DNA from: JBFHIJ01 sp963678775
GTDB taxonomy: Bacteria; Bacteroidota; Ignavibacteria; Kapaibacteriales; UBA2268
Direction of reading: 5' to 3'
NCBI GenBank assembly: GCA_963678775.2
Contig: CAXXGR010000002.1
Coordinates: 62,001 to 126,000, forward strand
DNA: 64,000 nucleotides
Below are positions 60,917 through 64,000 of the stretch, piece by piece. Under the pieces are notes generated by a model that searched no databases, was not told the DNA's origin, and saw only the letters and a list, made by a program, of their open reading frames with translations. The position numbers were made by a program, and so were the translations under genes. How positions within the stretch are numbered: position 1 is the first letter of the stretch; each line of letters begins with the position of its first letter.

Positions 60917-62386
60917 TTATATTAATGATTGATATATGTTTACGTATTTATCTACAGACTTGCTCCAAGACTGATCTTGCTCCATGCTTCTAATGACTAA
61001 TTCCTGGAAGCGATCTTTATCAGAGAAAAGTTCTGTAGCTCTTTTTACAGCTCCGATTAAGCTGCCTTTATCATACGAATTGAATACAATAGAGTTACCT
61101 TTTTCTTCATCTTTGTCAATATCGTAAGCAGTTTCGACTATGCCGCCAACTCCATGAACAATAGGCATTGAACCATACACTATGGAATACATTAAGTTCA
61201 ATCCGCAAGGTTCGAACTGAGACGGCATAAGATAGAAGTCGCTTCCTGCCTCTACCATGTGAGCCAATTTTTCGTTAAATTCATCAATAAATTTAAACTT
61301 TTCAGGATATTTGTCAGTTATAACTTTGATTTGATCTTTCAAATCATCATCACCTCTTCCCAGCATAAGTAACTGAATATCCATTTCCATAAGCTCTTCG
61401 ATAGATTCAAGCAAAAGAGGTATACCTTTTTGGTTATCTATCCTTGTAATCATACCGATAAGAGGAGTCTTAGGTTTATAGTCAAACTCAACATGATTGA
61501 TTAGTTCAGCTTTGTTATGTAATTTATATTCTGCGAAGTCATCTTCATATTTTTTAGGGATGCTTTTATCCTTTCTCGGATCCCAAGTGCATTTATCTAT
61601 GCCATTTAAGATACCGGAAAAAGTGTCGCCTTTTTCTTTCAGTACTTTATCAAGTCCATTATTGAGAGATTTATCTTTCAGTACTTCCGCAGCATAAGTT
61701 TCGCTTACAGTGGTTACCTGATCTGCAAAAATTATCCCGCCCTTCATAAAGTTAAATTTATTTTTATGTTTAAAGTGTGTCTTTAGTTCTTCAGGCATTC
61801 CTGTTTTATCAAATACAGAAAGAGGAGACTCTCCCTGAGTGCCCAGGTTATGAATAGTAAACACAGTTTTTGTATTGACAAATTTATCTGCAAAAACGTG
61901 ATTTACATAAGCCGGGATCAAGGCTGTCTGCCAGCCATTGCAATGTATGATGTCAGGATACCAGCCAAGGAGCATGCATGTTTCCACTACACTTCTGTTA
62001 AAGAAGATAAAGCGTTCAGGATTGTCAGGATACTCTTCCCAAGTAACCGGGTCATGGTAAACGCCTTTTTTGGAATCAAAATATTTATAATTGGTAGTGA
62101 TATAAGCTTGGACTTTGTTCCTTGAATTTTGTACAGACGATGATTTAACTGTCGCCAGTTCTTCTTCGTCACCCATCGGAATCGGCATATCTTTCAATCG
62201 ATTAATCTCGTGGATACGATTTTTACGTTCTGAAATAGTGCCGTATTTAGGAAGCATAATACGAACGTCGTGACCTAAATCCTTAAGAGCTAAAGGGAGA
62301 GAAAAGGCAACATCGCCTATTCCACTTTCTTTTGCAAAAGGATACACTTCGCTCGATACGAAAAGAATACTTAGTGACTTAGCCAT
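60917..62386 (-). CDS. glgA: Glycogen synthase (GT5)
   Basis: A 489-aa ADP-/UDP-glucose-dependent glucosyltransferase. The N-terminal substrate loop reads 'SSEVYPFAKESGIGDVAFSL' (about 11-30), a variant of the usual KxGGL motif with KESGI. The catalytic C-terminal domain has 'PLIGMITRIDNQKGIPLLLE' (about 310) and the 'SQFEPCGLNLMYSIVYGSMP' region (about 405-425) with the E-x7-E-type donor site. It elongates alpha-1,4-glucan. Length is typical. It heads a three-gene unit with the lipoprotein and barrel protein. Carbon storage would fit the phosphohexomutase at 18 kb. Confidence 0.9.
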   Translation of the reverse strand: MAKSLSILFVSSEVYPFAKESGIGDVAFSLPLALKDLGHDVRIMLPKYGTISERKNRIHEINRLKDMPIPMGDEEELATVKSSSVQNSRNKVQAYITTNYKYFDSKKGVYHDPVTWEEYPDNPERFIFFNRSVVETCMLLGWYPDIIHCNGWQTALIPAYVNHVFADKFVNTKTVFTIHNLGTQGESPLSVFDKTGMPEELKTHFKHKNKFNFMKGGIIFADQVTTVSETYAAEVLKDKSLNNGLDKVLKEKGDTFSGILNGIDKCTWDPRKDKSIPKKYEDDFAEYKLHNKAELINHVEFDYKPKTPLIGMITRIDNQKGIPLLLESIEELMEMDIQLLMLGRGDDDLKDQIKVITDKYPEKFKFIDEFNEKLAHMVEAGSDFYLMPSQFEPCGLNLMYSIVYGSMPIVHGVGGIVETAYDIDKDEEKGNSIVFNSYDKGSLIGAVKRATELFSDKDRFQELVIRSMEQDQSWSKSVDKYVNIYQSLI

Positions 62387-62680
62387 ATATTTTGTTTACG
62401 CTATTGTAAATTATAGTTACACAATCTGCAAAAATACGGAAAAACTACTAAAGAATGAAATAATACGTACAAATATTCCGTTTTAATTCCATTTTTTTTA
62501 AAGGATTTAGAGAATTGTTTTTATTACAAGTATTCTTTTATACCTATTTGAGTCTGATTATATCGCAAGCGAAGGATTATGCAATAAAAAAATATATTTG
62601 GAAATCTTTAAAAGTATTTTTTTCAGTATATTAGCATATATTTTTCTTTTATGTAAGTTTTAATATCGCATCCAAATCTT

Positions 62681-63766
62681 ATGAAAATACTAGATTCACA
62701 ATACACAACTATCTGGGCTGATAGCAACTCCGATATTCAAGTTATAGATCAAACTAAAATTCCATTTTCTTTTGAAATCAAAACTTTAAAATCAGGCGTT
62801 GATGCTTTTCATGCAATCAAAGACATGATAGTGCGCGGAGCTCCGCTTATAGGCATAACCGCGGCTTATGGAGTTTATCTTTATGCTCGGGAACTGCGTG
62901 ATAGTAATAATTTTACGAGTGAGCTGATTGACTCTGCAAAGCACCTCATAGAAGCTCGCCCGACAGCAGTAAATTTGAAATGGGCTGTTGATAAGCAGAT
63001 TCAGTTCGTAAAAGATAGTAAGCCAAAGGAAACTATTATACGAGAGTTACTATCCTCCGCAAATAGAATGGCGCAGCAGGACATAGAAACAAATCTTGCT
63101 ATTGGCAGGCATGGTCTGGGACTCATAAAGCAAATTCAGGATGAGAAAGAAAAAGTCAACATACTTACCCACTGCAATGCAGGTTGGTTTGCCACAGTAG
63201 ACTATGGAACTGCAACAGCTCCAATTTACTTAGCAAATGAGTTGGGGTATAATGTGCACGTTTGGGTAGATGAGACGCGCCCAAGGAATCAAGGGAGTAA
63301 AATCACTGCTTATGAACTGCTCAACGAAGAAATCTCTCATGATATCATAGCAGATAATACAGGGGGGCACTTGATGCAAAATGGCATGGTAGACTTAGTA
63401 ATAGTCGGTTGTGACCGAGTTGCTGCAAATGGAGATGTGTGCAACAAAATAGGAACCTACTTAAAAGCTTTAGCTGCTTTTGATAATAACATCCCTTTTT
63501 ACGTAGCAATGCCATTAAGCACATTAGACATGACACTTAAATCAGGGAAAAATATACCCATAGAAAAAAGGCATGGTGACGAAGTCCTCTATTTCCCAGG
63601 GATGTGTCATGATAAGGAAGTAGAAATTTTGACTTCACCTAAAGAGTCCACTGCCGTTAATTATGGGTTTGATATTACTCCGGCAAAGCTTATCACAGGG
63701 CTCATTACCGAAGCAGGTATAATCCGTCCGAAAGAACTATTGCTAAAATACTCATTAGACAAATAA
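62681..63766 (+). CDS. mtnA: S-methyl-5-thioribose-1-phosphate isomerase
   Basis: MtnA isomerises methylthioribose-1-phosphate to methylthioribulose-1-phosphate in methionine salvage. The 361-aa protein has 'MIVRGAPLIGITAAYGVYLY' (about 49-68), 'ILTHCNAGWFATVDYGTA' with the catalytic Cys (about 167), 'VDETRPRNQGSKITAYEL' and 'GCDRVAANGDVCNKIGTY' with the catalytic Asp (about 247). The stop abuts the ATG of a class II aldolase gene (no gap), so the two are coupled. This fits the salvage step that follows: a dehydratase or aldolase on the sugar phosphate. Confidence 0.93.
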   Translation: MKILDSQYTTIWADSNSDIQVIDQTKIPFSFEIKTLKSGVDAFHAIKDMIVRGAPLIGITAAYGVYLYARELRDSNNFTSELIDSAKHLIEARPTAVNLKWAVDKQIQFVKDSKPKETIIRELLSSANRMAQQDIETNLAIGRHGLGLIKQIQDEKEKVNILTHCNAGWFATVDYGTATAPIYLANELGYNVHVWVDETRPRNQGSKITAYELLNEEISHDIIADNTGGHLMQNGMVDLVIVGCDRVAANGDVCNKIGTYLKALAAFDNNIPFYVAMPLSTLDMTLKSGKNIPIEKRHGDEVLYFPGMCHDKEVEILTSPKESTAVNYGFDITPAKLITGLITEAGIIRPKELLLKYSLDK

Positions 63767-64000
63767 ATGGAAAAAGAATCCTACATAAAGTTTAATTGCC
63801 AACATACATATCAAAGTGTTGAGTTGCCTCAGCAAATTGATATGTTGATAGAGTTGGGCAATGCGTTGAAACACAAAGGACTAATCGGGAAGATTGATGA
63901 CACTATGGGGTTTGGTAATATTAGTGTTAAAGATACAAAAACCGAACTAATATACATATCAGCATCTAAAACAGGTATTCCGTGTAAATATACGAAAGAA
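63767..64000 (+). CDS. Class II aldolase/adducin-family protein (5' part; runs off window)
   Basis: The first 78 codons are visible, starting MEKESYIKFN directly after the mtnA stop. 'GKIDDTMGFGNISVKDTKTE' and 'IYISASKTGIP' match the class II aldolase fold (L-fuculose-1-P aldolase, MtnB and relatives) with its 'G-N-I-S' and 'I-S-A-S-x-T-G' strands. Next to mtnA, it may be the aldolase of a methylthioadenosine shunt or the MtnB dehydratase. The catalytic histidines lie beyond the window. Confidence 0.75.
   Translation, partial: MEKESYIKFNCQHTYQSVELPQQIDMLIELGNALKHKGLIGKIDDTMGFGNISVKDTKTELIYISASKTGIPCKYTKE

Overview
This is an AT-rich chromosomal window (I estimate about one third G+C by eye) from a Gram-negative bacterium of the Bacteroidota/Chlorobiota/Ignavibacteria ('FCB') group. 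Supporting signs are a type IX secretion (T9SS) sorting domain, a carboxypeptidase-regulatory-domain TonB receptor paired with a DUF4249-type lipoprotein, a glycogen synthase next to a lipoprotein and a beta-barrel protein, tail-fibre-like 'GDLTGTYPDP' repeats, TACTTTTG-type promoter words and weak or absent Shine-Dalgarno sites before several genes. The exact lineage (a Kapabacteria-like or Ignavibacteria-like relative is plausible) cannot be fixed without a database search.

Layout. 1-2.2 kb: two exported surface proteins (minus). 2.2-10.1 kb: RNA methyltransferase, HAD phosphatase, exonuclease-GIY-YIG nuclease fusion, TetR regulator, TonB receptor and lipoprotein (plus). 10.3-13.9 kb: hydF, then coaX-birA-auxiliary lipoprotein (minus). 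14.3-20 kb: ECF-like sigma factor, CoA-binding protein, tsaC, amino-acid permease and phosphohexomutase. 20-21.5 kb: a decayed toxin/immunity-like island. 21.9-28.3 kb: metal-efflux permease, cyclic-nucleotide-domain/aspartase fusion, bacterioferritin, sugar ABC permease and maf. 28.7-31.2 kb: a two-gene Panacea-type module with a large membrane-anchored partner. 31.4-36.4 kb: envelope and TPR/LRR proteins, MtfA-like peptidase, murA and rpmG. 36.6-41.9 kb: PD40 protein, KtrAB potassium uptake and a CHAD protein. 42.2-48.4 kb: a small structured transcript or 28-aa peptide gene, a cyclic-2,3-diphosphoglycerate-synthetase-like GTPase, SDR, drug/metabolite transporter and TPR protein. 48.5-54 kb: smpB, tRNA-Gln, hypothetical gene, methionine gamma-lyase-like enzyme and three tandem hsp20 genes. 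54-64 kb: PAS protein, purE, hslUV, outer-membrane protein, lipoprotein, glgA, mtnA and the start of a class II aldolase.

Most of the window is housekeeping. The parts worth a second look are: (1) a dispersed, structured intergenic repeat of about 150 bp, present in five clear and two partial copies, all in the same orientation; (2) the Panacea two-gene module; (3) a compact transcription unit at about 42.2-42.44 kb with a 28-codon hydrophobic ORF over nested hairpins; (4) a 13-bp operator-like motif shared by the hsp20 cluster (four copies at helical spacing), the sigma-factor gene and the CoA-binding gene; (5) the decayed toxin/immunity island; and (6) a cNMP-binding domain fused to aspartase.
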